Positions 6,949 through 16,020 of a DNA stretch of 64,000 bases are shown here, one piece after another; the first letter of the stretch is position 1, and each line of letters opens with the position of its first letter. Source of the DNA: Gymnodinialimonas sp. 57CJ19 (GTDB lineage Bacteria > Pseudomonadota > Alphaproteobacteria > Rhodobacterales > Rhodobacteraceae); NCBI RefSeq assembly GCF_038396845.1, contig NZ_CP151587.1:2578001-2642000 (forward strand), written 5' to 3'. A model generated the notes under the pieces. That model saw nothing but the letters and a program-made list of their open reading frames with translations, was not told the DNA's origin and ran no database searches. The translations under genes and the position numbers were made by a program.

Positions 6949-8196
6949 TCAACCGGAGAAAGATAGAACTTCGCCCCCAACGTGGGAAACTTTTCGCTCC
7001 CACCCGTCCATCATCTGCCGTCTCTTCTCAAACAGATCAGACCGCGCATAGGCGGCTTCTACCTTGTCAGCGTTTACATGAGCCAAGGCGGCCTCGGCCA
7101 CTTCGCGCGGGTAGTTGGTGCGCTCTTGCGCCCATGTACGGAACGACGTGCGGAAGCCATGAACGTGAACGTCATAGCCCAGCGCCTTGACCAGCTTTGT
7201 CAGAGTCATGTCGGATAATGGCTTGCCGCGTTTGGTGCCGGGGAACACAAGCCCGCTTTCATCGCCTAATCGTGCGCCCTCAACCTTAGCATGTTTCAAC
7301 ACTTCTACCGCGCGGGCGGATAGGGGAATGCGGTGAACACGCTTTGCCTTCATGCGCTCTGCCGGGATGGTCCATTCAGCCGTGTCCAGGTCGATTTCTT
7401 CCCATTGCGCCAATCGAGCCTCGCCAGATCGGCAAGCGGTAAGGATAATCAATTCCAAGGCCAGCTTGGTAAGCGGGTTTGCTTCGCTTGCTTGTAGGTC
7501 ATTGAGGAATGCGGGCAGGTCACCATAAGGCAACGCCTTGCGGGGGTTCTGTGCCTTTTCCTGACGGGGCAGGGCGGACGCAATCGCTTGGGCCGGGTTA
7601 TCCTGTCGCCAACCTTGGGCAACGGTCCATTTCATCACTGTGCCGATGCGCTGGCGTACCCGCTTCGCCGTTTCGGGCTTTGTATGCCAGATCGGCGTCA
7701 GAACGCCCAGCACGTCCGCCGTAGACACCTCTGACACGCGCAAGCGCCCGATGGTGGGGAAGGCGTAGGTTTCGAGTGTGGAAAGGAATTGCGCCGCGTG
7801 TTTGGCGTTGCGCCATGACGGGCGGTGGAGTTCGTGAACCTTTCGCGCGGCTTCCTCAAACGTCAGGACGGCCTGTGCCTGTCTCTTGGCTTGGAGGGGG
7901 TCACCACCCGCGCGGGCTTGCTTGCGGTTCTCTAGGGCAGTTTCACGCGCCTCTTGCAGAGAGACAAGGGAAGTCGAGCCAATGCCGATTTCCCGGCGCT
8001 TGCCGCGAATGTTGATCCGCTGGACCCAACGCTTTGCGCCGCTGGCGTCCACCTTCAAGAAAAGCCCGTGACCGTCGAAGTATTTGCCGGGTTCTTTGGC
8101 AGACCGCACGAACGCGGCACTTAGGGCTTTCTCAGGGTGTTGCCCGCTCTTGCGGCGTGCCTCGCGCGTATTGGTCTCTTTCGTTTCGTCCACCAT
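6949..8196 (-). CDS. Tyrosine recombinase, P4-type integrase
   Basis: A 415-residue site-specific integrase. The N-terminal arm-binding domain (DUF4102-like) shows YFDGHGLFLKV and RGKRREIGIGS. The catalytic core has Arg256 in LTACRSGEARL, His346 and Arg349 in HGFRTSFRTW, His373 in AHVNADKV and Tyr383 in AAYARSDL as nucleophile, so all expected residues are present. The start at 8196 is favoured because GGGGGGT precedes it; an ATG 4 codons earlier has no such site. It ends the element at the attR side, with its start about 120 bases from the direct repeat. It presumably catalyses integration into tRNA-Arg. Confidence 0.93.
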   Translation of the reverse strand: MVDETKETNTREARRKSGQHPEKALSAAFVRSAKEPGKYFDGHGLFLKVDASGAKRWVQRINIRGKRREIGIGSTSLVSLQEARETALENRKQARAGGDPLQAKRQAQAVLTFEEAARKVHELHRPSWRNAKHAAQFLSTLETYAFPTIGRLRVSEVSTADVLGVLTPIWHTKPETAKRVRQRIGTVMKWTVAQGWRQDNPAQAIASALPRQEKAQNPRKALPYGDLPAFLNDLQASEANPLTKLALELIILTACRSGEARLAQWEEIDLDTAEWTIPAERMKAKRVHRIPLSARAVEVLKHAKVEGARLGDESGLVFPGTKRGKPLSDMTLTKLVKALGYDVHVHGFRTSFRTWAQERTNYPREVAEAALAHVNADKVEAAYARSDLFEKRRQMMDGWERKVSHVGGEVLSFSG

Positions 8197-8316
8197 TCTA
8201 CCCCCCATTCTTTATAGGAATATGGGGGACGGCACTGGACGTTGCAAGACAAATAGGTGGTTTAAGTCATTGAAATTGATACTTTCTTGGACGCCTTCGG
8301 AACGTGGTTTGGCGGT

Positions 8317-8333
8317 TCTAGGGTCCGCCATTT
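8317..8333. repeat. attR: second copy of the 17-bp tRNA 3'-end repeat
   Basis: Exact copy of 2671-2687, preceded by unrelated sequence, so only the tRNA end is duplicated. It marks the right boundary of the element. Confidence 0.9.
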
Positions 8334-8465
8334 CTTTTCTTCGCAATCCCTTGCCGGCCCCAAGGGCGCGCCTGTTCAAGTGCGGCCGCGGTTCTCCACG
8401 GCTCTTGCACCGTGATCCACAATCCTGTTTCTTCACCGGAATGATTTCGCACAGAAGGGCTGCCC

Positions 8466-9452
8466 ATGCACATCTCCATCGCTGATATTCGCGCCACAGC
8501 TGAAGCGGCTTTGCTGGCCCATGGAGCGGGCGCTTTTCAGGCCGCGGAAGTGGCCAAAGCCGTCGCGCGGGCAGAGGAGACGGGGAACATTATTTGCGGG
8601 CTCTACTACCTTGAAAGCTATTGCACGCAGCTTGCCTCAGGCCGGGTGAATGGTACGGTGGAGCCGGAGGTTTCGCAGCCTAAGCAAGGTGTTACACGAG
8701 TGGACGCAGGGTTTGGTTTTGCTCAACCGGCGTTTGCGCGCGCGCTTGCGCAAGCGGTGGCAGCGGCGCAGGAGGTGGGCGTTGCGACCTTGACCGTCGC
8801 CCACGCCCATACCTGCACGTCCCTTGGCTACTTTACAGAACAGATCGCGGCGCACGGAATGATCGCCATCGGGTTCACCAATGCTTCTGCCATCGTGGCG
8901 GCCCCGGGGGGCAAGACGCCGGTTTTGGGGACCAACCCCATCGCCATGACGGTGCCAGGCCCCGATGCGCCGCTGATGCACGCGGATTTCTCAACCTCGG
9001 CGGTGGCTTTGGGCAAGATCACCATGGCCAAAGCAGCGGGCGAGGCGATACCGCTCGGGTGGGCTGTGAATGCCGAGGGCCAGCCGACCACGGACCCGGA
9101 AGCGGCGTTGAAGGGCGCTTTGGTCAGTGCTGCCGGGCCAAAGGGATGGGCCTTTGGTCTGTTGGTAGAAGTGATGGCGGCCGGGCTGACGGGATCGGTT
9201 AATTCGTTGGATGTCAAAGGCTTGAAGCTGGCGGATGGCAAACCCCACGACTTGGGACAGACCTATCTGCTGATCGACCCGCAGGGGCATGCGGGGGCCG
9301 ATGTCATGGCCGACCGCCTGGCGAGGGTGGCCGATGTGGTCGCAAGCGACGGCGGCACCGGGCGTATTCCCGGCGCGCCGCGCAAGCATTTGGACCCGGT
9401 CGATGTGCCCGATGCCCTATGGACGTTAGTCCGCGGTCTGGCGGAGGGTTAA
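8466..9452 (+). CDS. Malate/L-lactate/sulfolactate dehydrogenase family protein (Ldh2)
   Basis: A 328-residue NAD(P)-dependent oxidoreductase of the Ldh_2 family, not related to classical malate dehydrogenase. Family features include AHAHTCTSLGYFTEQIA around 119-135, IGFTNASAIVAAPGG, LGTNPIAMTVP and the PLGWAVNAEGQPTTDP stretch. Members act on malate, lactate, sulfolactate, ureidoglycolate or delta1-piperideine-2-carboxylate, and I cannot choose between them. It is monocistronic on the plus strand, just right of attR, and convergent with msrA. Confidence 0.8.
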   Translation: MHISIADIRATAEAALLAHGAGAFQAAEVAKAVARAEETGNIICGLYYLESYCTQLASGRVNGTVEPEVSQPKQGVTRVDAGFGFAQPAFARALAQAVAAAQEVGVATLTVAHAHTCTSLGYFTEQIAAHGMIAIGFTNASAIVAAPGGKTPVLGTNPIAMTVPGPDAPLMHADFSTSAVALGKITMAKAAGEAIPLGWAVNAEGQPTTDPEAALKGALVSAAGPKGWAFGLLVEVMAAGLTGSVNSLDVKGLKLADGKPHDLGQTYLLIDPQGHAGADVMADRLARVADVVASDGGTGRIPGAPRKHLDPVDVPDALWTLVRGLAEG

Positions 9453-9544
9453 TTCTCGTCCCAGCCCGCTTGCGATCGCCGAGCGGCAGCACCGCCCGCG
9501 AAGTAGGCGAGGTTTCGGATGCCACTCGTCTGGTGGCCGTAGAA

Positions 9545-10054
9545 TTACTCCGCTGCGGTGGATCGTTTGGGCAGTACCCAATCAGGGCGTACGAAATGGC
9601 AGGTATAGCCGTTGGGAATACGCTCCAGATAATCCTGATGCTCTGGCTCGGCTTCCCAAAAGGCGCCAACCGGTTCCACCTCGGTCACGACCTTTCCGGG
9701 CCACAGTCCCGAAGCGTTCACATCGGCGATTGTGTCTTCAGCCACGGCTTTCTGAGTATCATCAACGTAGTAGATCGCGCTGCGGTAGCTCAGGCCGCGA
9801 TCGTTGCCTTGGCGATTTTCCGTGGTGGGATCGTGAATTTGGAAGAAGAACTCCAGCAATTGCCGGTAGCTGATCTTTGCCGGGTCATAGAGGATCTCGA
9901 TCCCTTCGGCGTGGGTGCCGTGGTTGCGATAGGTGGCGTTTTCGATGTCCCCGCCGGTGTAGCCCACGCGCGTCGATTCCACGCCCGGCATCTTGCGGAT
10001 CAAATCCTGCATGCCCCAAAAGCACCCGCCCGCCAGTACTGCGCGTTCCGTCAT
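9545..10054 (-). CDS. msrA: Peptide-methionine (S)-S-oxide reductase MsrA
   Basis: 169 residues, the usual single-domain length. The catalytic motif GGCFWGM has Cys11. [21 protein letters not shown] and RSAIYY are further signatures. The enzyme repairs S-sulfoxides of methionine using thioredoxin. The start overlaps the msrB stop by 4 bases (ATGA), so the pair is translated together and covers both sulfoxide epimers. No signal peptide is seen, so it is cytosolic. Confidence 0.95.
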   Translation of the reverse strand: MTERAVLAGGCFWGMQDLIRKMPGVESTRVGYTGGDIENATYRNHGTHAEGIEILYDPAKISYRQLLEFFFQIHDPTTENRQGNDRGLSYRSAIYYVDDTQKAVAEDTIADVNASGLWPGKVVTEVEPVGAFWEAEPEHQDYLERIPNGYTCHFVRPDWVLPKRSTAAE

Positions 10055-10500
10055 GCTACGTCCTCCACTTGGTTAATGTATGCGCCATAACCTTCCGATT
10101 CCATGTCGTCACGGTGCACGAAACGCAAGGAGGCGGAGTTGATGCAGTAGCGCAAGCCGCCACGATCCGGCGGGCCATCGGGGAAAACGTGACCCAAATG
10201 GCTGTCGCCGTGGCTGGAGCGGACTTCGGTGCGGACCATGCCAAGGGACATATCGCGCAGCTCGTTCACGTGGGCGGGTTCAATCGCCTTGGTGAAGCTC
10301 GGCCACCCGCAGCCGGATTCGTATTTGTCGGACGAGGCAAACAGCGGCTCGCCCGAGACGATATCCACGTAAATGCCTGGCTCCTTGTTATAAAGCAGCT
10401 CTCCGGTGCCCGGACGCTCCGTCGCATCCTGTTGTGTGACGCGGAATTGTTCCGGCGTCAGATTGGCGATTACATCGGGGTTCTTGGTGTAGGTGGTCAT
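10051..10500 (-). CDS. msrB: Peptide-methionine (R)-S-oxide reductase MsrB
   Basis: 149 residues. SGCGWPSF at 62-69 and the catalytic [11 protein letters not shown] with Cys119 identify MsrB. The two CxxC pairs that bind structural zinc in many MsrB proteins are absent: the first site reads [11 protein letters not shown]. This is therefore a zinc-free form in which Cys64 could be the resolving cysteine. The start at 10500 has GGAGG upstream; longer readings do not. It is first in the msrB-msrA operon. Confidence 0.95.
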   Translation of the reverse strand: MTTYTKNPDVIANLTPEQFRVTQQDATERPGTGELLYNKEPGIYVDIVSGEPLFASSDKYESGCGWPSFTKAIEPAHVNELRDMSLGMVRTEVRSSHGDSHLGHVFPDGPPDRGGLRYCINSASLRFVHRDDMESEGYGAYINQVEDVA

Positions 10501-10593
10501 GGGGCCTCCGCTTGTTGTCACGCAGGATATGGGGGCGGCGGTGGAATTGTCCAACGGGGTTTGCGATCACGATTGCGCGTTTGGGGCGGACAA

Positions 10594-10627
10594 CGAAAAA
10601 CGCCCCAGGCGCGGTGGCTGGGGCGTT
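10594..10627 (-). terminator. Intrinsic terminator after the DUF882 gene
   Basis: A perfect 10-bp stem AACGCCCCAG/CTGGGGCGTT (10599-10608 and 10618-10627) with a 9-base loop is followed on the minus strand by a run of five T. It lies about 90 bases past the stop of the minus-strand gene at 10714 and insulates msrBA. Confidence 0.8.
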
Positions 10628-10713
10628 CATGAATTTTTTGGACGGGGCCTGGAACTTTTGCTTATGTCGGGTGTTGGACAGGCATGAAGTCTCGCGCCTG
10701 CCCAGATCCTAAC

Positions 10714-11271
10714 TCAGCCGCCCCAGCTGCGAACGGGGCCGCAGTCCATGTGTACGAAGTTGGAGCTGGAGTAGCGCCCGACACCGCCTGCGTTGCAAGC
10801 GCGCGCCGCGTTGAAGATCTGGTTGACGGAGCGCGATTGCAGTTGCAAATCAGCGGCTTCGCCCACCATGTGACGCGAATTCCGCGCAACACCGGACGAG
10901 CGGCGGCGCAGCATCGCGTTGGTTTCGGGAGATCGGTAGCCCGACAGCAGCGTGTAAGGTTCGGACGTTTCCATCAAGTTGTGCGCGGCAGCCATGATAT
11001 CGACCGTGCCAATATTGATGTCGATCACGCCATCAGTGCGCCAATCGCGCATGAAGTAGTTAACCTCTTCCAGAGCAGGGGCAATGTATTCCCCTTCGAT
11101 CCAGTAGATCATGTTCAGGTTTTCACCCGCGCGGCCATTGTACATATTGAGGCGGCGAATATCGCCAGCGCCCCGCAGAAGACCGGTTGCGTTCGCCATC
11201 ACCGGCGCCGCGGCAACAGTAGTGGCCGCGAACGCGCGCATTAGCGAGCGTCGAGAAAATTGTGTCGTCAT
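10714..11271 (-). CDS. YcbK/DUF882 family peptidoglycan peptidase-like protein, Tat-exported
   Basis: 185 residues. SRRSLMRAF at 6-14 is a twin-arginine signal, followed by an Ala-rich segment. The rest is a DUF882 (peptidase M15-like) domain: SGYRSPETNAML, SRHMVGEAADLQL and NFVHMDCGPVRSW. His134, Asp141 and His174 are in the positions of the zinc ligands of D,D-carboxypeptidase relatives. It probably acts on peptidoglycan in the periplasm. It is divergent from an L,D-transpeptidase gene, so the two wall enzymes share an upstream region. Confidence 0.88.
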   Translation of the reverse strand: MTTQFSRRSLMRAFAATTVAAAPVMANATGLLRGAGDIRRLNMYNGRAGENLNMIYWIEGEYIAPALEEVNYFMRDWRTDGVIDINIGTVDIMAAAHNLMETSEPYTLLSGYRSPETNAMLRRRSSGVARNSRHMVGEAADLQLQSRSVNQIFNAARACNAGGVGRYSSSNFVHMDCGPVRSWGG

Positions 11272-11680
11272 GGGATATTGCCCCTTTTTACTGCCCGTTC
11301 CGTGTCAGCACAGTCAGGCCACTCGTCCAAAGCGACCCTCACCAGATTGTGCACTGTCCCCACAGGCTTAGTGTGGACTGAATGACACAATCGAAACTTT
11401 TTCGGAAGTCTTATTGCGCTCCCGATGGGCATACCCTCGAATCTAGGCGATTTTCTGCCGGTATGGCGGAATTACATCGGCGAAAATGGTCCAGAATACC
11501 GATCGCGCCGCGCCTTGGAGAACGTCGAACCTCCGTCACAAGGTGGGGTTTCCCACCGTTGCAGGATTGAAACTAAAGCTAAAAACTTACAAAAACGTGA
11601 ATAGACACTGCCGCGTCGTCACGCGAGGGTGGATTCCAGTAAATGTCTGCACTCGTATTGCCGCCTCGGGGAGGAATAAC
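11272..11680. other. Divergent intergenic region between DUF882 and L,D-transpeptidase genes
   Basis: The 409 bases contain no convincing gene. Frames that extend the L,D-transpeptidase upstream to 11486 lack the ribosome site present at 11681. Both flanking genes must be transcribed from here. I cannot assign -10/-35 boxes with confidence. The stretch near 11560-11610 is AT-rich and is the likely promoter area of the plus-strand gene. Confidence 0.4.
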
Positions 11681-13276
11681 ATGTTGAAATTCGCGAAACT
11701 TTCGCTTTTGTCGCTGGCTTTGGCCGGGACGCCGATGGTGTCGGTCATGCTGTCCCCAAGCCAAGCCGAAGCGCAGGCGTTCTCAGCCCTTCGCCAAGCA
11801 ATCGCAGAGGCGTCATCCACGGAAGAGCAGCTTGCCGCCTTCTACCGGGAGCGTGACTTCCAGCCGATCTGGACGACCGCCGACGCCGCCGACCGTCGTA
11901 ATGCGCTGTTTAGCGCGCTGGCAGACGCCCACAACCACGGTTTGCCGACGCAGCGCTATGACACGACCGATCTTGTAGCTGCCTTCGAAAGCGCAACGAA
12001 TCCCTACGATATGGGCCGCGCGGACGTTCAGGCTTCACTTTTGTTCTTGCAGTACGCCCGCGACATCAACTCGGGTTTCCTGGAGCCGGGCGACATTGTG
12101 GGGGATATCGTTCACACCCTGCCGCGCCGCGATCCGCTTGAGCTTTTCACCGAGTTCGCCGCGTCAAACCCGTATGAATACATCGCGACGCTGCCGCCGC
12201 AGCACCCGGAATATACGCGATTGCAGCGTGCCAAGCTGCGGCTTGAGGCGCTGATTGACGATGGCGGCTATGGCCCCACGGTTCAGGCGGGTTCCCTCGC
12301 GCCGGGGGCCACGGGCACTTCGGTCGTGCAGCTGCGCAACCGCCTGATGGCGATGGGCTATCTGGATCGCTCGGCCACTGCGACTTACGACGTGCGCTTG
12401 CAGCAGGCCGTGCTGGAGTTTCAGGTTGATAACGGGATCACGGCCGACGGCATCGCCGGGGGCGACACGATCCGTGCTGTTAATCGCTCCGCGTCCGAGC
12501 ATTTGTCCGAGGTCATCCTCGCGATGGAGCGTCAGCGTTGGCTGAATTTCGAGCGCGGCCCGCGCCACGTCTTCGTCAACCTGCCGGATTTCCACACCCG
12601 CGTGATTGATGACGGGGAAGTGACCTTTATCACCCGCTCCGTTATCGGATCGCGCGATAGCGACCGCCGCACGCCCGAGTTCTCGGACACGATGGAGCAT
12701 ATGGTCATCAACCCGAGCTGGTACGTGCCACGGTCCATTGCGCGGGGGTACATCCCGTCGATCCTCGCGGGCGGGGCAAATCATCTTGAGCTGATGGCAA
12801 ATGGCCGCCCCGTAAGCCGTGCCAACGTGGATTGGAGCCGGGTTTCGGCGGGGAACTTCCCGTTCGACCTGCGCCAGCCCCCTGGTCCGCGCAACGCCCT
12901 TGGTCTGGTGAAGTTCATGTTCCCGAACCGGTGGAACATCTATCTGCACGATAGCCCCGATCAGCATCTTATGACCCATGAGGTCCGGGCCTATTCGGCG
13001 GGCTGTGTCCGTCTGGATGACCCCTATGAGCTGGCCTACCACCTTCTTGCCGCGCAGGAAGAAGACAGCCGTACCTTCTTCGACACGATCTTGCAGTCGC
13101 GCCGTGAGACTCAGGTAAACCTTGAAACACCTATTCCGGTCCACATCGTTTACTGGACCTCTTGGGTGGATACCGAGGGCCGCCTGAACTTCCGTAACGA
13201 CATCTATGGTCGGAACGCGCAATTGCGCCAGGCGATCCAGAACCTTGGGGTGGAGATCAGAGGCGTGAACAGCTAA
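11681..13276 (+). CDS. L,D-transpeptidase (YkuD family) with peptidoglycan-binding domain
   Basis: 531 residues. A signal peptide (1-32, ending SQAEAQA) is followed by an N-terminal scaffold domain. A peptidoglycan-binding-1 domain lies at about 208-268 (ATGTSVVQLRNRLMAMGYLD, AVLEFQVDNGI), and a YkuD catalytic domain at about 297-450 with His423 in IYLHDSP and the nucleophile Cys442 in YSAGCVRL. It resembles the YcbB/LdtD type, which forms 3-3 crosslinks in peptidoglycan in the periplasm. GGGGAGGAA lies just before ATG 11681. The last 80 residues are an extra C-terminal part after the catalytic site, as in this type. Confidence 0.92.
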   Translation: MLKFAKLSLLSLALAGTPMVSVMLSPSQAEAQAFSALRQAIAEASSTEEQLAAFYRERDFQPIWTTADAADRRNALFSALADAHNHGLPTQRYDTTDLVAAFESATNPYDMGRADVQASLLFLQYARDINSGFLEPGDIVGDIVHTLPRRDPLELFTEFAASNPYEYIATLPPQHPEYTRLQRAKLRLEALIDDGGYGPTVQAGSLAPGATGTSVVQLRNRLMAMGYLDRSATATYDVRLQQAVLEFQVDNGITADGIAGGDTIRAVNRSASEHLSEVILAMERQRWLNFERGPRHVFVNLPDFHTRVIDDGEVTFITRSVIGSRDSDRRTPEFSDTMEHMVINPSWYVPRSIARGYIPSILAGGANHLELMANGRPVSRANVDWSRVSAGNFPFDLRQPPGPRNALGLVKFMFPNRWNIYLHDSPDQHLMTHEVRAYSAGCVRLDDPYELAYHLLAAQEEDSRTFFDTILQSRRETQVNLETPIPVHIVYWTSWVDTEGRLNFRNDIYGRNAQLRQAIQNLGVEIRGVNS

Positions 13277-13305
13277 TCCTGTCCTCGTAAGCTACGGGGA
13301 ATGAC

Positions 13306-14403
13306 ATGGCTGAATTCAGCGTAAGAGAGATTGCAGCGGCGCTTGGGGCAGAGGTCTTGGGCGCCGCTGATCTTTTGGTGACGGGCGTGGCCGAGCCGGC
13401 GCAGGCAGGGCCAGAGCATTTGGCGCTGGCGATGCGACCCGAATACGCGGAAGGCCTTCGGGCGGGCCGGGCCCGGGTTGCGGTGATTGGCGCGGATATG
13501 GACTGGCAGGCGTTGGGGCTGGAGGCCGCGATTATCGCGCCGCGGCCGCGCTATGCCATGGCCGGGGTAACAGCGGCGATGGACCCGGGCCCCGGGCTGA
13601 AGCCCGGTCTACATCCCATGGCCGTGATCGACCCCAGTGCCGAAATCGGAGAAGGGGCCGCGATTGGTCCGTTTGTGGTGATCGGCGCAGGGGTCCGCAT
13701 TGGCGCCCGGGCGCGGATCGCGTCCCATTGCTCTATCCAGGACGGGGCGCAGATTGGCGATGATGTGCTGCTTCACGAAGGGGTGCGTGTTTGCCACCAC
13801 GTCCAGATTGGGCACCGCTTCATTGCCCAACCCGGTGCCATTTTGGGCGGCGATGGCTTCAGCTTTGTGACCCCACAGAAGTCGCAGGTGGAACGCGCCC
13901 GTGAAAGCCTTGGCACTGCGTCTGATCCCGCGCCCGAGCAATCTTGGGTGCGGATCCATTCGCTCGGCTCTCTTATCATCGGCAATGATGTCGAGGTCGG
14001 AGCCAATACGGCGATTGACCGCGGCACGATTGCGAACTCGGAAATCGGCGACGGCACCAAGGTCGATAACCTCGTGCATATTGGCCATAACTGCGTGATC
14101 GGTAAAGACTGCCTGATCTGCGGGCAAACCGGCTTTGCGGGCTCGGTCCAGATGGGTGATCGCGTGGTTTTGGGCGGGAAATGCGGCGTCAGCGACAATA
14201 TCACCATCGGTAATGACGTGGTGGCGGCGGGATCTTCAAAGCTGTTCACCAATGTGCCTGCGGGCCGCATGGTCATGGGGCATCCGGCGGTGAAAATGGA
14301 CACCCACGTCGAGATGTACAAAGCCCTGCGCCGCCTGCCGCGTACGGCCCGCATCGTCTCGGATCTGCAAAAAGCCGTTTCCAAGCCTGACAAGACGTCT
14401 TAG
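13306..14403 (+). CDS. lpxD: UDP-3-O-acylglucosamine N-acyltransferase LpxD
   Basis: 365 residues. An N-terminal uridine-binding domain (1-100) is followed by left-handed beta-helix hexapeptide repeats (IGEGAAIGPFVVIGAGVRIG and so on) and a C-terminal helical part. His261 in HIGHNC is the expected catalytic base. LpxD transfers a 3-hydroxyacyl chain from acyl carrier protein to UDP-3-O-acylglucosamine, the third step of lipid A synthesis. Unusually, it is followed by an acyl carrier protein and a ketosynthase rather than by fabZ-lpxA. Residues 94-103 are encoded by a palindrome-containing stretch that may be an insertion. Confidence 0.95.
   Translation: MAEFSVREIAAALGAEVLGAADLLVTGVAEPAQAGPEHLALAMRPEYAEGLRAGRARVAVIGADMDWQALGLEAAIIAPRPRYAMAGVTAAMDPGPGLKPGLHPMAVIDPSAEIGEGAAIGPFVVIGAGVRIGARARIASHCSIQDGAQIGDDVLLHEGVRVCHHVQIGHRFIAQPGAILGGDGFSFVTPQKSQVERARESLGTASDPAPEQSWVRIHSLGSLIIGNDVEVGANTAIDRGTIANSEIGDGTKVDNLVHIGHNCVIGKDCLICGQTGFAGSVQMGDRVVLGGKCGVSDNITIGNDVVAAGSSKLFTNVPAGRMVMGHPAVKMDTHVEMYKALRRLPRTARIVSDLQKAVSKPDKTS
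13592..13607. repeat. Palindrome within lpxD
   Basis: CCGGGCT-GA-AGCCCGG is a perfect 7-base inverted repeat with a 2-base centre. It encodes part of PGPGLKPGLHP at the junction between the N-terminal and beta-helix domains. Confidence 0.5.
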
Positions 14404-14431
14404 ACCAGCGCCAACCAGCGGGAAGAGAGCC

Positions 14432-14698
14432 ATGGCCACGACCGTCAAAGACAAAGTGATCGCGATCATCGCCGAGCAAGCCGTGCTTGAGCCAAGCGAT
14501 GTGTCAGAGACATCGACGCTGGACGATCTGGGGATCGACAGCCTTGGGTTGGTGGAATCCATCTTTGCGATTGAAGAAGCCTTCGACATCCAGGTGCCCT
14601 TCAACGCCAATGAGCCTGAGGCGTCGGATTTCGACATCTCCTCGGTGGCAGCGATTGTGCGGGCGGTGGAAGGCCTTTTGGCCGAGCAAAAGGGGTAA
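14432..14698 (+). CDS. Acyl carrier protein
   Basis: 88 residues, acidic, with the phosphopantetheine site GIDSLGLVE (Ser37) and a preceding TLDDL. It is not the housekeeping acpP type (which has DSLDTVE). Its place between lpxD and a ketosynthase suggests a dedicated carrier for an acyl chain, possibly one destined for lipid A or another envelope lipid. That role is inferred from position only. The stop is 3 bases before the next start. Confidence 0.88.
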   Translation: MATTVKDKVIAIIAEQAVLEPSDVSETSTLDDLGIDSLGLVESIFAIEEAFDIQVPFNANEPEASDFDISSVAAIVRAVEGLLAEQKG

Positions 14699-14701
14699 CC
14701 C

Positions 14702-15907
14702 ATGCGCCGCGTTGTGATTACCGGGCAGGGCACGATCAATGCGCTGGGGGCTGATGTGCCTACAACCCTTGAGGCATTTCGCGAGGGGCGTTGTGGGATT
14801 TCCGAGCTGGAACTGCGTGACGTGGACCGGCTTAGTGTCAAGATCGGCGGGCAAGTAAAGGGCTATGACCCCGAAAGCCTGTTCAACCGCCAGCAGATCG
14901 CGCTGTACGACCGCTTTACCCAATTTACCCTGATTGCAGCCCGTCAAGCCCTTGATGGCATGAGCTTTTCCGGTGAGGCCGCCGCACGCGCCGGTGTGGT
15001 TCTGGGCACCGCCGGGGGCGGGGTGAACACTTGGGATGAAAACTACCGCTCGGTCTATGAAGAGGGGAAGAACCGCGTACACCCCTTTGTGGTGCCCAAA
15101 CTGATGAACAACGCGGCCGCGTCCCATGTGTCGATGGAATGGAACCTTAAGGGGCCGAGTTTCTCGGTCGCGACGGCCTGCGCGTCGTCCAACCATGCGA
15201 TGGGACAAGCCTTCAACCTGATCCGCTATGGCGGGGCCGATGTGATGGTGACCGGCGGGTCCGAGGCAATGTTATCCTTTGGCGGCGTAAAAGCGTGGGA
15301 AGGCCTGCGCGTCATGTCCAAGGACGCCTGCCGTCCGTTCTCGGCCAACCGCAACGGCATGGTGCAGGGCGAAGGGGCGGCGGTTTTCGTGTTCGAGGAG
15401 TTGGACCATGCCCGCGCCCGGGGGGCCGAGATTCTGGCCGAAGTGGTGGGTTTTGCCATGACCTCGGACGCGGCGGATATCGTGATGCCCTCGCAACAGG
15501 GCGCCGCCCGGGCCATCGGCGCGGCGCTGCAAGACGGCGGTCTGAACCCCGAGGACGTGGGCTACATCAACGCCCATGGCACCGGGACAGCGGCCAACGA
15601 CAAGGTGGAATGCGCCGCCGTGGCCCATGTCTTTGGTCCCCACGCCGATGACCTGATGATCTCCTCCACCAAGTCCATGCACGGCCATCTGATCGGCGGC
15701 ACCGGCGCAGTGGAGCTTTTGGCCTGCATCATGGCCCTGAAGGACGGGGTGATTGCGCCGACCATTGGCTATCAGGAACCGGACCCCGAATGCGCCCTGG
15801 ACGTTGTCCCCAACGAGGCACGAGAGGCCAATGTTGACGCTTGCCTGTCCAACGCCTTCGCCTTCGGGGGCTTGAACGCTGTTCTGGCGCTCCGCGCCGC
15901 GCCCTAA
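14702..15907 (+). CDS. Beta-ketoacyl-ACP synthase (FabF/KAS II-like)
   Basis: 401 residues of the thiolase fold. The active-site triad is complete: Cys160 in VATACASSNHAMG, His292 in INAHGTGT and His327 in KSMHGHLIGGTGAVE. The enzyme elongates acyl-ACP by condensing it with malonyl-ACP. It sits 3 bases after a dedicated carrier protein gene and downstream of lpxD, so the three genes probably form an operon that makes or delivers a special acyl chain. This differs from the housekeeping fabF, which usually sits with fabD, fabG and acpP. The substrate length is unknown. Confidence 0.92.
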   Translation: MRRVVITGQGTINALGADVPTTLEAFREGRCGISELELRDVDRLSVKIGGQVKGYDPESLFNRQQIALYDRFTQFTLIAARQALDGMSFSGEAAARAGVVLGTAGGGVNTWDENYRSVYEEGKNRVHPFVVPKLMNNAAASHVSMEWNLKGPSFSVATACASSNHAMGQAFNLIRYGGADVMVTGGSEAMLSFGGVKAWEGLRVMSKDACRPFSANRNGMVQGEGAAVFVFEELDHARARGAEILAEVVGFAMTSDAADIVMPSQQGAARAIGAALQDGGLNPEDVGYINAHGTGTAANDKVECAAVAHVFGPHADDLMISSTKSMHGHLIGGTGAVELLACIMALKDGVIAPTIGYQEPDPECALDVVPNEAREANVDACLSNAFAFGGLNAVLALRAAP

Positions 15908-15930
15908 GACGCCTTCCCCAAAGAGTGAGC

Positions 15931-15965
15931 TAAAGAAAAGGCCCGCCGGATCGCTCCAGCGGGCC
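15931..15965 (-). terminator. Intrinsic terminator of the IalB-like gene
   Basis: The stem GGCCCGC (15940-15946)/GCGGGCC (15959-15965) is followed on the minus strand by TTTTCTTTA. It lies between the convergent ketosynthase and IalB-like genes. Confidence 0.75.
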
Positions 15966-16020
15966 AATCTTGCCGTCCCGGTTGCGCCGTATGGTGCGCG
16001 TCGGGCGGTTGTTCCGGCGC

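Noticed and set aside
10648..10672. Second GGAAC-N17-GTT match
   Set aside because: It precedes no plus-strand gene and lies antisense to the DUF882 transcript; a chance match is likely.
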